Below are positions 1 to 8,653 of a stretch of 64,000 bases of DNA, piece after piece (position 1 is the stretch's first letter; each line of letters begins with the position of its first letter). A model generated the notes under the pieces. That model was not told the origin of the DNA, did no database searches, and saw only the letters and a list, made by a program, of their open reading frames with translations. Origin of the DNA: Phycisphaerae bacterium (GTDB lineage Bacteria; Planctomycetota; Phycisphaerae; Tepidisphaerales; Tepidisphaeraceae); NCBI GenBank assembly GCA_026004655.1, contig BPJO01000009.1:1-64000 (forward strand), written 5' to 3'. The translations under genes were made by a program, and so were the position numbers.

Positions 1-354
1 GCCGAAATTCTGCGTGTGGCTAGAACCGACGAAAAAATGGCTTGGTCGGTTCTGGCCGAGCTGGTTCGTGCAGAATTGGTGACAGAGGGATTTGATGTGG
101 GTGGTTATTTGATTACTCGTGAACCGGCTTCGATCACATTACTGGAAGTGGTCAGTCCCTTTGAACCGCTTTTGCAAAATGAAGGCGCCCGGATTACTCG
201 GGCGATGAGACCGATGGTTTTGGATTATTTTCGTTCGATCACTTTTTCTGCCTGCGCAAGTTCGTGTCCGAGTGACTCGGTCGGGGATGAGCCGGGGGAT
301 TGTCCTCGGTCGGTTTTGGACGCTTGGAATAATTCAAACACATCGTCTTCTTGA
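1..354 (+). CDS. Probable Rrf2-type transcriptional regulator, C-terminal part
   Basis: The reading frame is already open at base 1, so the start lies outside the window; the GTG at 16 is probably internal. The visible part reads like the second half of an Rrf2 winged-helix domain: a helix followed by the wing segment GGYLITREPASITLLEVV, which matches the family pattern GGY.LAR.p.eItL.dVv, then a helical segment ending with RSITFSAC. The Cys cluster that binds Fe-S in IscR-like members is not seen at its usual place after the wing. The last 30 residues are Ser/Asp/Asn-rich and unlike the family. The next gene starts 35 bases downstream. The assignment rests on half a domain and is tentative. 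Confidence 0.4.
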   Translation, partial: AEILRVARTDEKMAWSVLAELVRAELVTEGFDVGGYLITREPASITLLEVVSPFEPLLQNEGARITRAMRPMVLDYFRSITFSACASSCPSDSVGDEPGDCPRSVLDAWNNSNTSSS

Positions 355-389
355 TCTTCCGGCGTTTCTTTCGGATCATCGCGGGTCTG

Positions 390-1222
390 ATGAGTAAAGC
401 AATCATACTACAGCACGTTCCACATGAAGGTCCTGGTCGGATTTTGCCTGTGTTCCGCGATTTTGGGATACCGACCGAAGTGAGACATTTGTATCGGGGG
501 GATGAGGTTCCCACCGATCTGAGAGAAATCCGGGTTTTGGTAGTGTTGGGGGGGCCGATGGGTATTTCTGACATCGGTAAAGCGGAATACCCCTGGTTGA
601 CGGCAGAGGAAGCGCTGGTAAAGCGGATGGTCGAGTTGGACCGCCCGGTTCTGGGGATCTGTCTGGGGTGCTCAGATGATTGCCCATGCAGCCGGGGCGA
701 AGGTTTACCCGAACGTAAAATTGGCCCCCCCCCGCCGGTCCTGGTCAACCGCCCAAACCGGTGGAACCGATCGAACCGCTTCCGGAAATCGGTTGGGGAC
801 CGGTGAGTTTTCCGTTCCCCGGAGGAACTGAACCGATTTTGTTCGGTGCAATCGAAGGTACGCCGATGTTTCACTGGCATTTTGACACGTTTGATTTGCC
901 CAAATTGCCCCCGCCCCCCAATCCGCCGCCTCCCCCTGCCCCACCCCCTCCAACGGGAAGCGTTCTACTGGCCAGCACCCGAACCTGCCGAAATCAGGCT
1001 TTTCGGTTCAAAAATCGACTTTTCGGGTTCCAGTTTCATATCGAACTGGACCGACAAGGCATCAAGACGCTTACGGAGGGAAATCGTCAACAAGCTATCC
1101 AAGTTCTCGGCCCCGATGCCGAGCGAATCATCCAGGAAGGAACCGAACGATCTTACAATCGATATGAAACGGTCAGCAATCAGATACTTCGAAACTTTGT
1201 CCAGTTTTTTGAAGCTTTATGA
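390..1222 (+). CDS. Class I glutamine amidotransferase, broken by two frameshifts, with a proline-rich insertion
   Basis: The likely start is the ATG at 390 (MSKAIILQHVPHEGPG). The frame runs through GGPMGI and the nucleophile elbow LGICLG, is lost at GGGG (about 665-668), continues as AQMIAHAAGAKVYPN, is lost again in a run of nine C (725-733), then continues through EIGWGPV, FHWHFDTFDLP and FQFHIE to the stop. Removing one base at each site gives 276 codons with the Cys-His-Glu triad of the family (Cys in GICLG, His and Glu in FHIE). Such proteins hydrolyse glutamine, or related gamma-glutamyl compounds, in the cytoplasm. The substrate cannot be deduced. Two proline-rich stretches (about 725-790 and 899-954) are unusual for this fold. 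The two shifts may be read errors rather than decay. Confidence 0.7.
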
Positions 1223-1279
1223 CCCCGTGTAAGTCTAGCTTGCCCTCCGTCCAATTCGATCGAGGGATTTGAACCGCGT

Positions 1280-2098
1280 TTATCGCATCGACTTGAGCTT
1301 ACGAGAAAACGATCGGACCGATTCTCCGATCTGCGCGCGAAATACACGGTGAAACTGAGGATAACTACCAAACCCTGATTGAAGCGCAGCCGAAAGAGCT
1401 GTCATCGTCCCACGCCGATACAGGCTCAGAAATTGCTGCAGCCGACGATGATTCCGATAATCCACCAGACGAATCCCCATCTGTTGGCGAAACAATCGGC
1501 TGAGCTGTCCTACACTGATCCCCGCCCCAGCGGCCAGATGATCAATCCGAATATTCGAATCCAATAATTCCGCCGAGTGAATGACTTGAGCAACGACCGG
1601 ATGTAACATTTGCTGAGGCAGCACTTTAGCAGACCGCTCAAAGGCCGACCATCCGGACAGAAGTAGATATTTGAGTCCGGAGTTGAACTCTGGAGGATAA
1701 TTTCTGGCAGACTGAACCTTTTGGAACAAGTAAGCCAACTCCGTCGTCGTTGTCGGACTCAGCGATCGGCAGAAAATTTCTGTCGGACTCTTTTGACGTA
1801 ATATCCGGGCTTGTCCCAGCTCGGTGTTTCGTAGCATGGTCTGACGAAAAACACCAATCCACATCCTGAAGTTCGAAGACTGTCTGACGATCAGGTGCTC
1901 CTGCGCAGGGAATAACCAGACCAGCGTACCGGTACCGAGTTCATACCGACGGTCCCTGAGTACGTAAGTCGCTGTTCCGGAAATGACCAAATTCACTTCG
2001 AGTTCTGAATGTCTGTGGGCCTCGGTAGATCGCTGGGGTGGTCCATATTCCCAGATCTCACCTAGAAGTTTCTTATCGATCTGCAACCGTTGAAACAT
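1280..2098 (-). CDS. AraC family transcriptional regulator
   Basis: A 272-residue protein with the usual two-part layout. The N-terminal half is a cupin-like sensing domain (EAHRHSELEVNLVISG at about 26-41). The C-terminal 100 residues hold two helix-turn-helix motifs, the first around IRIDHLAAGAGISVGQLSRLF and the second ending in GFGSYPQFHRVFRAQIGESVRSF, which is the AraC signature. The ATG at 2098 follows a GGTGAAGA-type ribosome site. It is divergent from the dioxygenase gene at 2215, so it is the obvious candidate to control that gene and the two enzymes behind it. The effector is probably a sugar or sugar derivative, by analogy with the family. Confidence 0.9.
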   Translation of the reverse strand: MFQRLQIDKKLLGEIWEYGPPQRSTEAHRHSELEVNLVISGTATYVLRDRRYELGTGTLVWLFPAQEHLIVRQSSNFRMWIGVFRQTMLRNTELGQARILRQKSPTEIFCRSLSPTTTTELAYLFQKVQSARNYPPEFNSGLKYLLLSGWSAFERSAKVLPQQMLHPVVAQVIHSAELLDSNIRIDHLAAGAGISVGQLSRLFRQQMGIRLVDYRNHRRLQQFLSLYRRGTMTALSAALQSGFGSYPQFHRVFRAQIGESVRSFSRKLKSMR

Positions 2099-2126
2099 TC
2101 TTCACCAGCCTGCTTGATAGGTGATA

Positions 2127-2134
2127 GCGCAAAA
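2127..2134 (+). promoter_or_regulatory. Candidate regulator half-site GCGCAAAA
   Basis: GCGCAAAA sits in the divergent gap between the AraC gene and the dioxygenase gene. The same octamer occurs twice, in opposite orientation, upstream of the XylR-type regulator (6188-6195 and 6233-6240). It overlaps a possible promoter, TTGATA at 2114-2119 and TATGAT at 2135-2140, whose 15-base spacer is short. The assignment rests only on repetition in relevant places. Confidence 0.3.
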
Positions 2135-2214
2135 TATGATAACTTTTGAAACAGAGAATGAGAAGACTACTCGACCGACTCGAATACAGTTTTAGTATCA
2201 CGAGGAGACACAAC

Positions 2215-2955
2215 ATGCTAAAAGTGAGAACAGATCGTCTTTCCGAACAGGAACTCAAGCAGTATCAGGAGGAGGGTTGGGTCAAGCTCGGTCCGGTCAT
2301 GGACGACCAGACACTTGAAGCAATCCGTGCAGAGGAAGCTCGGTTGCGCGGAGATCCGTCAGGCCAATTGACTATTTTCCGCAGTCAATGTGCTCACTAT
2401 TCCGAACCTGTACGACAATACATCACCACAGGTCCACAAATTAACTTCGCAAGTCAGTTGATCGGTTCATCCAACATTGCGATCTGGTTTAATCAGTTTG
2501 TGACCAAGCTCCCCGATGCCGCCAGCGGCAAGAGCGAGTTTCCTTGGCACCAAGACAACGGGTACGTCGCCATTGAACCGGCAACGAACGTCACGATCTG
2601 GGTGGCTTTGGATGACGTGGATGAGAAAAACGGGTGTGTCTGGGTCATGCCCGGAAGTCATAAGAAGGGGTTGCTCGAACACAAAACGAAAAGTCCTGAC
2701 AGCTGGCATCTGACTCTGGATATTCCGGGCGATGGCGTTCCCGCAATCCTCAAAGCCGGAGAGGCCGTCGCCTTTACCGGATTGACCCTTCACCGCAGCA
2801 AGCTCAACTACACCGATAGACCTCGTCGAGCTTTTTTCATGGAGTATGCTGACGTGAATTGTACCTATCATCGTGGGCACGATGCCCCCAAACCCATTCT
2901 TCAGGAAAGCAACACTTGGGTCGTTCGTGGTGCTGCCCCCTGGCCCGGAACCTAA
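2215..2955 (+). CDS. Phytanoyl-CoA dioxygenase (PhyH) family Fe(II)/2-oxoglutarate oxygenase
   Basis: A 246-residue cytoplasmic enzyme of the PhyH family, which hydroxylates small molecules using Fe(II), 2-oxoglutarate and oxygen. The iron-binding HxD pair is in FPWHQDNGY, and the distal His followed by the 2-oxoglutarate-binding Arg is in LTLHRSKLNYTDRPRRAF. The ATG at 2215 was chosen because GAGGAG lies just upstream; the open frame extends further 5' without a ribosome site. Two catabolic genes follow on the same strand (nucleoside hydrolase, GH43), and an AraC regulator is divergent. PhyH proteins are abundant in planctomycetes and their substrates are mostly unknown, so a role on a sugar or osmolyte is inference. 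Confidence 0.85.
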   Translation: MLKVRTDRLSEQELKQYQEEGWVKLGPVMDDQTLEAIRAEEARLRGDPSGQLTIFRSQCAHYSEPVRQYITTGPQINFASQLIGSSNIAIWFNQFVTKLPDAASGKSEFPWHQDNGYVAIEPATNVTIWVALDDVDEKNGCVWVMPGSHKKGLLEHKTKSPDSWHLTLDIPGDGVPAILKAGEAVAFTGLTLHRSKLNYTDRPRRAFFMEYADVNCTYHRGHDAPKPILQESNTWVVRGAAPWPGT

Positions 2956-2996
2956 GATAAAGGAACCGAGCATAAAACCGTCACTCGTATCCTCAT

Positions 2997-3031
2997 ATCG
3001 GGGTCGAAATTTTCGCGAAAATATCCCCGAT
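2997..3031. promoter_or_regulatory. Extended inverted repeat containing the palindrome ATTTTCGCGAAAAT
   Basis: A perfect 14-base palindrome (3009-3022) is nested inside a 7-base outer repeat, ATCGGGG (2997-3003) with CCCCGAT (3025-3031). It lies between the dioxygenase and the nucleoside hydrolase. No T-run follows, so it does not look like a terminator. The core resembles elements upstream of the PL4 and PL11 lyases, which makes an operator the better guess. Confidence 0.45.
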
Positions 3032-3093
3032 GTGGATGAAGGAACATTATCGGTAAGGTTGACAAGTTTTTATATTCCTTAGACAACTTGGGT

Positions 3094-3963
3094 ATGTCAA
3101 AACCTATTTCAGTTTTACTGGACACCGATATCGGTGATGATTTGGATGACGCTTTCTGTCTCGCGTTGATGCTTCGTTCGCCGGAACTGTCGGTTCGGTC
3201 GGTGACGGCCGTGTTTAACGATACAGTAGCTCGGTGCACCATGATCGCGGAAATGTGCGAGGCAGCCGGTCAAAAACCCCGGATCGTCGCGGGACTTGGT
3301 GGAATCATGTCGACCCGACCCCTTTCATGGGGAAGTGGCAGACGGATGCATTATGAATCCCAAAAACCCCGATTCGACGGACCCGGTCCTGAGCATCTCA
3401 TCGAGGCATGGATGACGGCCCGGCGCGAATACGATGCGATCTTTACGATCGGACCGTTGACCAACCTTGCTGCGTCACTGTTGGCTGACCCTGATGTCAA
3501 ACGAATGCCCCGTGTCATGATGATGGCCGGTGAGTTCCAGCACTTCGGTATGGCCGAATATAACATCCGATGTGACGTGGAAGCCGCTGCCCTGTGCTTC
3601 CAAGCCGGATTCCCGATTGATTTGATTCCCTGGACTATCGGGATCAAAACCAAACTGCATGAAGCGGATCGGAATCGGATCCGTCAGGCGAATACCCCTC
3701 TCGGACGTGTCTTGGCTGATTACATGAATCAGTTTCATGTATTTGAACCACAACGAGCGGATATGTTTGACCCGATGACCGTAGTCGCGTTGTTGAAACC
3801 GGAGTTGTTCCGCTGGGAACGCGGCTTTGTGACGGTAGAAATCCGCGGGGAACATACGTATGGACAGACCCTGTTCCGACGGGATCCCAACGGTCCACAT
3901 CGCTGGGCCAGTGACGTCGATGCTGAAGCTGCCAAAAATTTCATGCTCGATCGTTTGACATAA
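3094..3963 (+). CDS. Inosine-uridine-preferring nucleoside hydrolase family protein
   Basis: A 289-residue member of the nucleoside hydrolase family, which cleaves N-glycosidic bonds of ribonucleosides to a free base and ribose. The N-terminal calcium and catalytic Asp cluster is DTDIGDDLDDAF, two residues longer than the classic DTDPGxDDA. Other family blocks are TIGPLTNLAA and EYNIRCDVEAAALC, the latter equivalent to E.N...DPeAA. The ATG at 3094 is used; a TTG two codons upstream is possible. GH43 follows after 14 bases, so the two are probably cotranscribed. In planctomycete catabolic clusters such proteins may act on other glycosides; true nucleoside hydrolysis is not shown here. Confidence 0.85.
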   Translation: MSKPISVLLDTDIGDDLDDAFCLALMLRSPELSVRSVTAVFNDTVARCTMIAEMCEAAGQKPRIVAGLGGIMSTRPLSWGSGRRMHYESQKPRFDGPGPEHLIEAWMTARREYDAIFTIGPLTNLAASLLADPDVKRMPRVMMMAGEFQHFGMAEYNIRCDVEAAALCFQAGFPIDLIPWTIGIKTKLHEADRNRIRQANTPLGRVLADYMNQFHVFEPQRADMFDPMTVVALLKPELFRWERGFVTVEIRGEHTYGQTLFRRDPNGPHRWASDVDAEAAKNFMLDRLT

Positions 3964-3977
3964 CTTGTTCGAAACCT

Positions 3978-4934
3978 ATGAAGACTTTTTGTAATCCCTT
4001 ACTGGCTTACGGGCCGGATCCTTATGCGACTTTCCATGACGGGTGGTATTACGTCATGGTCACGGAGCACGACCGGCTTGCGATCCGTAGAACTTGGGAT
4101 CTGACCGACCTCAGAAACGCCGAGCGACGAGTCATTGGCAAGGCCCCTTTTTCCGACGAGTGCTATCAAAGCATCTGGGCACCGGAATTACACCGGATCG
4201 ACGGAAGCTGGTACGTTTATTTCACGGGTAACACTGCGGACGACAATGACCGTAACCGTCGGCTGTTTGTCATGGAGTGTCTTGGACCCGATCCGATGCA
4301 GTCCGAATGGCGGTTCGCCGGTCGTCTGAAACTTCCCACCGACCGGTACTCGATTGACGCAACAGTGCTGCAGGACGGAGAGCGTCGTTATCTGATCTGG
4401 AGTAGTAAGCTCACTCGGTCAGATGGCTGGTATCAGCACATCATGATTACTCCTCTAATCACTCCGGTTTCGACGGGAGACTTTGATGTCATTCTTTCTG
4501 CTCCGACCATGGATTGGGAAAGACACGATCACCCGGTGAACGAAGGCCCTCAAGTATTGCAACGGGGAAACGACATCTTCGTTGCATTCAGTGCAAGCGC
4601 CTACTGGACACCGAATTACGCGATCGGGCTTTTACAAACCAGGTCAGGACTCGACCTGATGGATATCCGAAACTGGAAAAAACATCCTCAGCCATTTTTT
4701 CAGCAATCCCAAAGAAATGGTGTTTACGGGTGCGGTCATAACAGCTTTATCCAATCACCGGATAAGACCGAATGGTGGAACCTGTATCACGCCCGCAGTT
4801 CGCCCGGCGTGGAAAAAGACGGAGACACCCGAAACCCCCGTCTCCAACGGATCGATTTCGACTCAAGCGGGTTACCCATTTTCGGTGAGCCCCTACCGAT
4901 CCATCATCCGATCCCCAAACCCTCGGGAACATAG
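3978..4934 (+). CDS. Glycoside hydrolase family 43 protein
   Basis: A 318-residue five-bladed beta-propeller enzyme. The catalytic base Asp is in the N-terminal NPLLAYGPDPYATFHDGWYY, the pKa-modulating Asp in RYSIDATVL, and the general acid Glu in NEGPQVLQRG; these are the three conserved acidic positions of GH43. There is no signal peptide, so it acts inside the cell, probably on imported oligosaccharides with arabinofuranosyl or xylosyl ends. It is the third gene of the dioxygenase / hydrolase / GH43 set and converges on the XylR-type regulator at 4980. The subfamily cannot be told by eye. Confidence 0.85.
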   Translation: MKTFCNPLLAYGPDPYATFHDGWYYVMVTEHDRLAIRRTWDLTDLRNAERRVIGKAPFSDECYQSIWAPELHRIDGSWYVYFTGNTADDNDRNRRLFVMECLGPDPMQSEWRFAGRLKLPTDRYSIDATVLQDGERRYLIWSSKLTRSDGWYQHIMITPLITPVSTGDFDVILSAPTMDWERHDHPVNEGPQVLQRGNDIFVAFSASAYWTPNYAIGLLQTRSGLDLMDIRNWKKHPQPFFQQSQRNGVYGCGHNSFIQSPDKTEWWNLYHARSSPGVEKDGDTRNPRLQRIDFDSSGLPIFGEPLPIHHPIPKPSGT

Positions 4935-4979
4935 AATTTCCTGTCGTGATGGCCGGCTCGTGATCCCGACGGAATGAGG

Positions 4980-6152
4980 TCATCGGATCATGCCTTGTGT
5001 ACGCCAATTCTGGGGCGTTATCCCGACGTATTGACGAAACGCGGTGAAAAAGCGGATCCTCGATCCGAAACCGCAAGCCGAGGCGATTTGACCCATTTTC
5101 AAATCGGTTTCAGACAAAAGTCGCTTGGCTCTTTCGATTTTTACATGAAGAATTTCTTGAAGAATCGTCTTTCTTCGAACACGGCGGAAGCGCTGTTCGA
5201 GAGTTCGTCGTGATATGCTCGTAGCGCCGACCACCTCATCGACCGTGATCGGGCGATGCTGGTTGACCGTGATATATTCGATTGCCAGAGCAACATCAGG
5301 ATCGGAGACCGAAAAGAGCCGCGTCGATTCTCTTTGGATTACACCTGTAGGTGAAACCAACACGATCTGATCTTCTGAGGGAAGTTGTTGATGGGATATT
5401 TGTCGATCCAGAAGCTCGGCAGCCAAGTATCCCTGCTTGGTGAAGTCGACTGAAATACTCGAAAGGGATGGAAAGGCGAATCGGTTGATCAATTCGTCAT
5501 TGTCACATCCTAGAATCGCTATGTCTCGGGGAATTTTCAGACCGGCATCGTAGCATTCATTCATGATCTCCAGTGCATGCTGATCATTACATGCAAAAAC
5601 CCCCACCGGACGAGGCATTTGAGCTAACCAACGAGCGCGACTGACTTGAGAGGATCTCGCACGCGATGGGGCAGAATTATTCTCGGAACCCGTGCGGGAG
5701 TATACGGGGACTTTTGCTTGATGGGCTGCTGCAATAAAGGCATCAGACCTAGCACGAGCCCAGTACGTATTGACATCACCCGGTGGCAGATCCACCACCA
5801 ATGTTTTCACCCCGGCATCCACCAAATGCAAAGCAGCAATCTCACCGATCTTGTGATGATCAATCAATACAGAAGGAATATGACCTGGTGCGATGATACT
5901 GGCGATGTTCACCACCGGTATTTTCCGTTGCAAGAGCTCGCCCACTATTTGATGGTCGTACACCGATATGATCAAACCGTCGGCATCGAAAAGCTCGGCC
6001 ATTCTGCTGTCGGTCAGCCGCCAAATTGGTCGTAAAATCAATTCCCAATTCTCGATATGTCCGTAAGCTGCCACACCAGTGGCTACATCCCGACCGAACC
6101 GGACAATCAAATCTACCAAAACGCCGATTCGTGGACGCCTTGATCGTGTCAT
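4980..6152 (-). CDS. XylR-type regulator: LacI-like sugar-binding domain fused to AraC helix-turn-helix
   Basis: 390 residues, close to the length of E. coli XylR, which has the same architecture. After a short start (RRPRIGVLVDL) comes a periplasmic-binding-protein fold with ACNDQHALEIMNECYDAGLKI and DIAILGCDNDE, as in LacI/PurR. The last 100 residues are an AraC-type DNA-binding domain (VGATSISRRTLEQRFRR; ACGFGSRIRFFTAFRQY). The start at 6152 is chosen over one 72 bases upstream because AAAAGGTAG precedes it. XylR-type proteins activate sugar-catabolic genes when the ligand joins neighbouring operator half-sites. The likely targets are the GH43 locus and perhaps the rhamnogalacturonan lyases. 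The ligand is unknown. Confidence 0.9.
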   Translation of the reverse strand: MTRSRRPRIGVLVDLIVRFGRDVATGVAAYGHIENWELILRPIWRLTDSRMAELFDADGLIISVYDHQIVGELLQRKIPVVNIASIIAPGHIPSVLIDHHKIGEIAALHLVDAGVKTLVVDLPPGDVNTYWARARSDAFIAAAHQAKVPVYSRTGSENNSAPSRARSSQVSRARWLAQMPRPVGVFACNDQHALEIMNECYDAGLKIPRDIAILGCDNDELINRFAFPSLSSISVDFTKQGYLAAELLDRQISHQQLPSEDQIVLVSPTGVIQRESTRLFSVSDPDVALAIEYITVNQHRPITVDEVVGATSISRRTLEQRFRRVRRKTILQEILHVKIERAKRLLSETDLKMGQIASACGFGSRIRFFTAFRQYVGITPQNWRTQGMIR

Positions 6153-6187
6153 CGTTCTACCTTTTACGATACGCATTGCTCTGGTTC

Positions 6188-6240
6188 GCGCAAAACTATA
6201 TCCGATTTTCGCAATATTTAACATCTTTTTCTTTTTGCGC
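6188..6240. promoter_or_regulatory. Inverted repeat GCGCAAAA / TTTTGCGC and a TTTTCGCAATATT element
   Basis: GCGCAAAA at 6188-6195 and its complement TTTTGCGC at 6233-6240 flank ATTTTCGCAATATT (6205-6218). The stretch lies between the XylR-type regulator (minus strand) and the pseudopilin gene (plus strand). The middle element resembles the palindrome at 3009. The position suits autoregulation by the XylR-type protein; this is inference from repeats only. Confidence 0.35.
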
Positions 6241-6281
6241 AGCTAAACTCATAATACATATCTTGGCTACGGAGGTTGTTA

Positions 6282-7121
6282 ATGGATCGATTTGTTTCAG
6301 GAAAAACCCGGCGTCTGGGTGTACGTGGTTTCACACTGGTAGAGTTATTAGTCGTCATAGGGATCATAGCGCTTCTAATATCCATATTGCTGCCAGCGTT
6401 GAGAAAGGCACGCGAATCAGCGCAACGAGTTAAATGCGCTTCCAATCTACGACAGATTTATTCCGGGTTAGTGCTGTATGCCAATGAATACAAAGGGGTT
6501 GTTCCCCTAGGGTATCAAGGGAGCAATAACCCCGCGAACAACACTAAGCAGTTTAATTTCATGATGTTGTACGGTTATGGTTCATATCAACGGATTCCCG
6601 TAGGACTCGGAATGCTCATCGAAAACAAGATGCTCAGTTCCGGACTGGTGTTTTATTGCCCGAGTGTCAATGTCGGTATCAGCTTGGCTTATGACAGCAC
6701 GGTCGGTGTAAACAACAAATGGCATAATCCACCTTGGACCGGAGCGAATATTCCCAATAACATCCGATCATCTTACGGAATTCGACCGGATTTTGGCTTT
6801 GACATACAGGGTACCAATCCCACACACGCTTGGGTCCCGCTGAACGGGAGTCGCTGGCCTCGACTGGCCAAAGATTTCAGGGGCAGTAAAGCCATCGTTT
6901 CAGATGGCGCATCACTCCCAGGACATGTGATTACTCGTCATCAGAAAGGACTCAACTCACTTTACAGTGACGGGAGTGTCATTTGGGTCGATGGTGCATT
7001 TCTCAAAAAGAAACCTCTTTATCCAGCCGCTCCGGATTTCTTATCGATTACAACAGGTGCATTTAATGTCATTTATAACCCGACGATGGATAACCTGTGG
7101 GCAGCACTTGACGAAAAGTGA
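6282..7121 (+). CDS. Type II secretion pseudopilin-like protein with H-x9-DG motif
   Basis: 279 residues. The N-terminus has a basic leader, then [18 protein letters not shown], the class III prepilin cleavage and methylation site followed by the hydrophobic spine, cut after Gly by a prepilin peptidase such as the one at 39784-41031. The C-terminal part has [16 protein letters not shown], the H-x9-DG signature of the large planctomycete DUF1559-like family. GGAGG stands six bases before the ATG at 6282. In this phylum dozens of copies occur per genome; a role in cell-surface display or in binding polysaccharide is suspected but unproven. It converges on mgtE with only 9 bases between the stop codons. 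Confidence 0.9.
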   Translation: MDRFVSGKTRRLGVRGFTLVELLVVIGIIALLISILLPALRKARESAQRVKCASNLRQIYSGLVLYANEYKGVVPLGYQGSNNPANNTKQFNFMMLYGYGSYQRIPVGLGMLIENKMLSSGLVFYCPSVNVGISLAYDSTVGVNNKWHNPPWTGANIPNNIRSSYGIRPDFGFDIQGTNPTHAWVPLNGSRWPRLAKDFRGSKAIVSDGASLPGHVITRHQKGLNSLYSDGSVIWVDGAFLKKKPLYPAAPDFLSITTGAFNVIYNPTMDNLWAALDEK

Positions 7122-7130
7122 AATTGACCT

Positions 7131-8513
7131 TCACAGCAGTGTGCCTTGCAGGATTAGCATCGCCACCGTGAAGTAAATGACCAGCCCCGTGACGTCGACC
7201 AGGGTGGCGACGAACGGGGCTGAGCTGGTAGCAGGGTCCAGTCGGAAACCACGTAGGATAAATGGTAGCATACTACCAGTCACACTCCCGAAAGTTACAA
7301 CACCGATCAAACTGACCCAAACTGTCATCCCTACCAGCAAATAATGTTCCCCGTAGTCAATCCAGTGTAAGTATTGCCACAACACCACTCGGATAAACCC
7401 GATCATGCCCAGCCATGTCCCTAGGGTCATACTAACGCGAAGTTCTCGAAGTAAAACTCGCCACCAATCGCGCAGACGCAGTTCACGCAACGCCAAAGAT
7501 CGAACAATGATCGTAGCCGCCTGAGATCCGGAGTTTCCTCCGCTGCTGATAATTAACGGAACAAATAGCGCCAGTACGACAGCTTTGGCAATTTCCTCTT
7601 CGAAATGTCCCATGGCGGTGGCGGTTAGCATTTCGCCCAAGAAAAGTACCGAAAGCCACCCACCCCGTTTTTTCAACATCGACAGAAAACCTACTTCCAT
7701 GTACGGGGCATTTAGTGCTTCCATACCTCCGATTTTTTGGATGTCCTCCGTGGCTTCGCGGTTGACAAGATCGAGAACATCATCGACGGTGATGATACCG
7801 AGCATATGCCCCTGGTTGTCGGTCACGGGTAAAGCCACGCGGTCGTACTTTTCGAACATTTGAACGACTTGTTCCACATCGTCGGTGGCTCGAACGACCA
7901 CCAGAGGACGCTGGTCCGCGTTGGAAACCTTAACCCCTGGATCCGCCAGGACGATTCGTTCCAGTCGAGCATCCTTTTTTAGAACGCCATTGTCGTCCAC
8001 AAGATACACGACATTTAATGTTTCCTTGCCTTGACCGTTTTGACGAATAAACGCCAGCGCCTCACCGGCTGTCATGTCAAGCGGAAGTGCGACGTAATGC
8101 GGGGTCATGTACCGACCGGCTGTTCCGGGGGGATAACCAAGTAGATCTCGAACCGCTTGAAGTTCCTGCGGATTGAGAACTTGTAGTAGTTGACGGGTAA
8201 CCGGACCGGGGAGTTCCTCAAGAAGACGGGTTCGATCATCGGGGGTCATCGACTGGACGACCGCCTGCATGACGTCGGTGCTAAATAGTCGAAGCAATCG
8301 CTCCTGCTGGTCCAAAGGCAGATAGGAAAACACCTGTCCTGCCAAATCTCGTGACAGAATACGGAAAATGACTGCGACGTCTGCATCGGGCAAGTCACCC
8401 AAAAGTTCGGCAATGTCCGAGGGGTCTAGCTCTGACAGGCTTTGCCGCAATTCTTCCCAACGCTTTTGGTGGATCAACTCCTCTAAATCGGGCTGCAGCA
8501 AAACGCCGATCAT
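7131..8513 (-). CDS. mgtE: Magnesium transporter MgtE
   Basis: 460 residues, full length for MgtE. Order of domains: N-terminal superhelical MgtE_N domain (about 1-130, LGDLPDADVAVIFRIL), two CBS domains (about 135-260, with IITVDDVLDLV near the end), a connecting helix, and a C-terminal membrane domain with about five helices (about 285-460). MgtE is a gated inner-membrane Mg2+ channel that closes when Mg2+ binds between the cytosolic domains. No M-box-like leader was recognised upstream. The gene stands alone between the pseudopilin and the PL4 lyase. Confidence 0.95.
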   Translation of the reverse strand: MIGVLLQPDLEELIHQKRWEELRQSLSELDPSDIAELLGDLPDADVAVIFRILSRDLAGQVFSYLPLDQQERLLRLFSTDVMQAVVQSMTPDDRTRLLEELPGPVTRQLLQVLNPQELQAVRDLLGYPPGTAGRYMTPHYVALPLDMTAGEALAFIRQNGQGKETLNVVYLVDDNGVLKKDARLERIVLADPGVKVSNADQRPLVVVRATDDVEQVVQMFEKYDRVALPVTDNQGHMLGIITVDDVLDLVNREATEDIQKIGGMEALNAPYMEVGFLSMLKKRGGWLSVLFLGEMLTATAMGHFEEEIAKAVVLALFVPLIISSGGNSGSQAATIIVRSLALRELRLRDWWRVLLRELRVSMTLGTWLGMIGFIRVVLWQYLHWIDYGEHYLLVGMTVWVSLIGVVTFGSVTGSMLPFILRGFRLDPATSSAPFVATLVDVTGLVIYFTVAMLILQGTLL

Positions 8514-8653
8514 GCAAGCCTTTCGTCAATCTTTGAGAGGAGTGTATCTCATCACCCCCATAGTGTCATCTGCAGCATTTGCCGCATTCCGAAAAACATT
8601 CGGATGCAGACACAGGCCCATCCAACAATCGATCGACTAGTTTTGCAATAAGT

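Noticed and set aside
660-740. Programmed frameshifting at GGGGTG, seen in both the amidotransferase gene and infB
   Set aside because: No slippery heptamer, stimulating hairpin or stop-dependent signal is seen, and nineteen similar extra bases in unrelated contexts are better explained by read errors.
239-880. A long minus-strand open frame of 213 codons opposite the amidotransferase gene
   Set aside because: Composition is Arg/Pro/Ser-rich as for antisense shadows, and the plus-strand frames show conserved amidotransferase motifs.
8514-8653. Mg2+-sensing M-box riboswitch upstream of mgtE
   Set aside because: The gap is only 140 bases and none of the conserved M-box helices could be recognised. 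A hairpin near 8587-8605 (GCATTCCGAA with TTCGGATGC) lacks a T-run on either strand.
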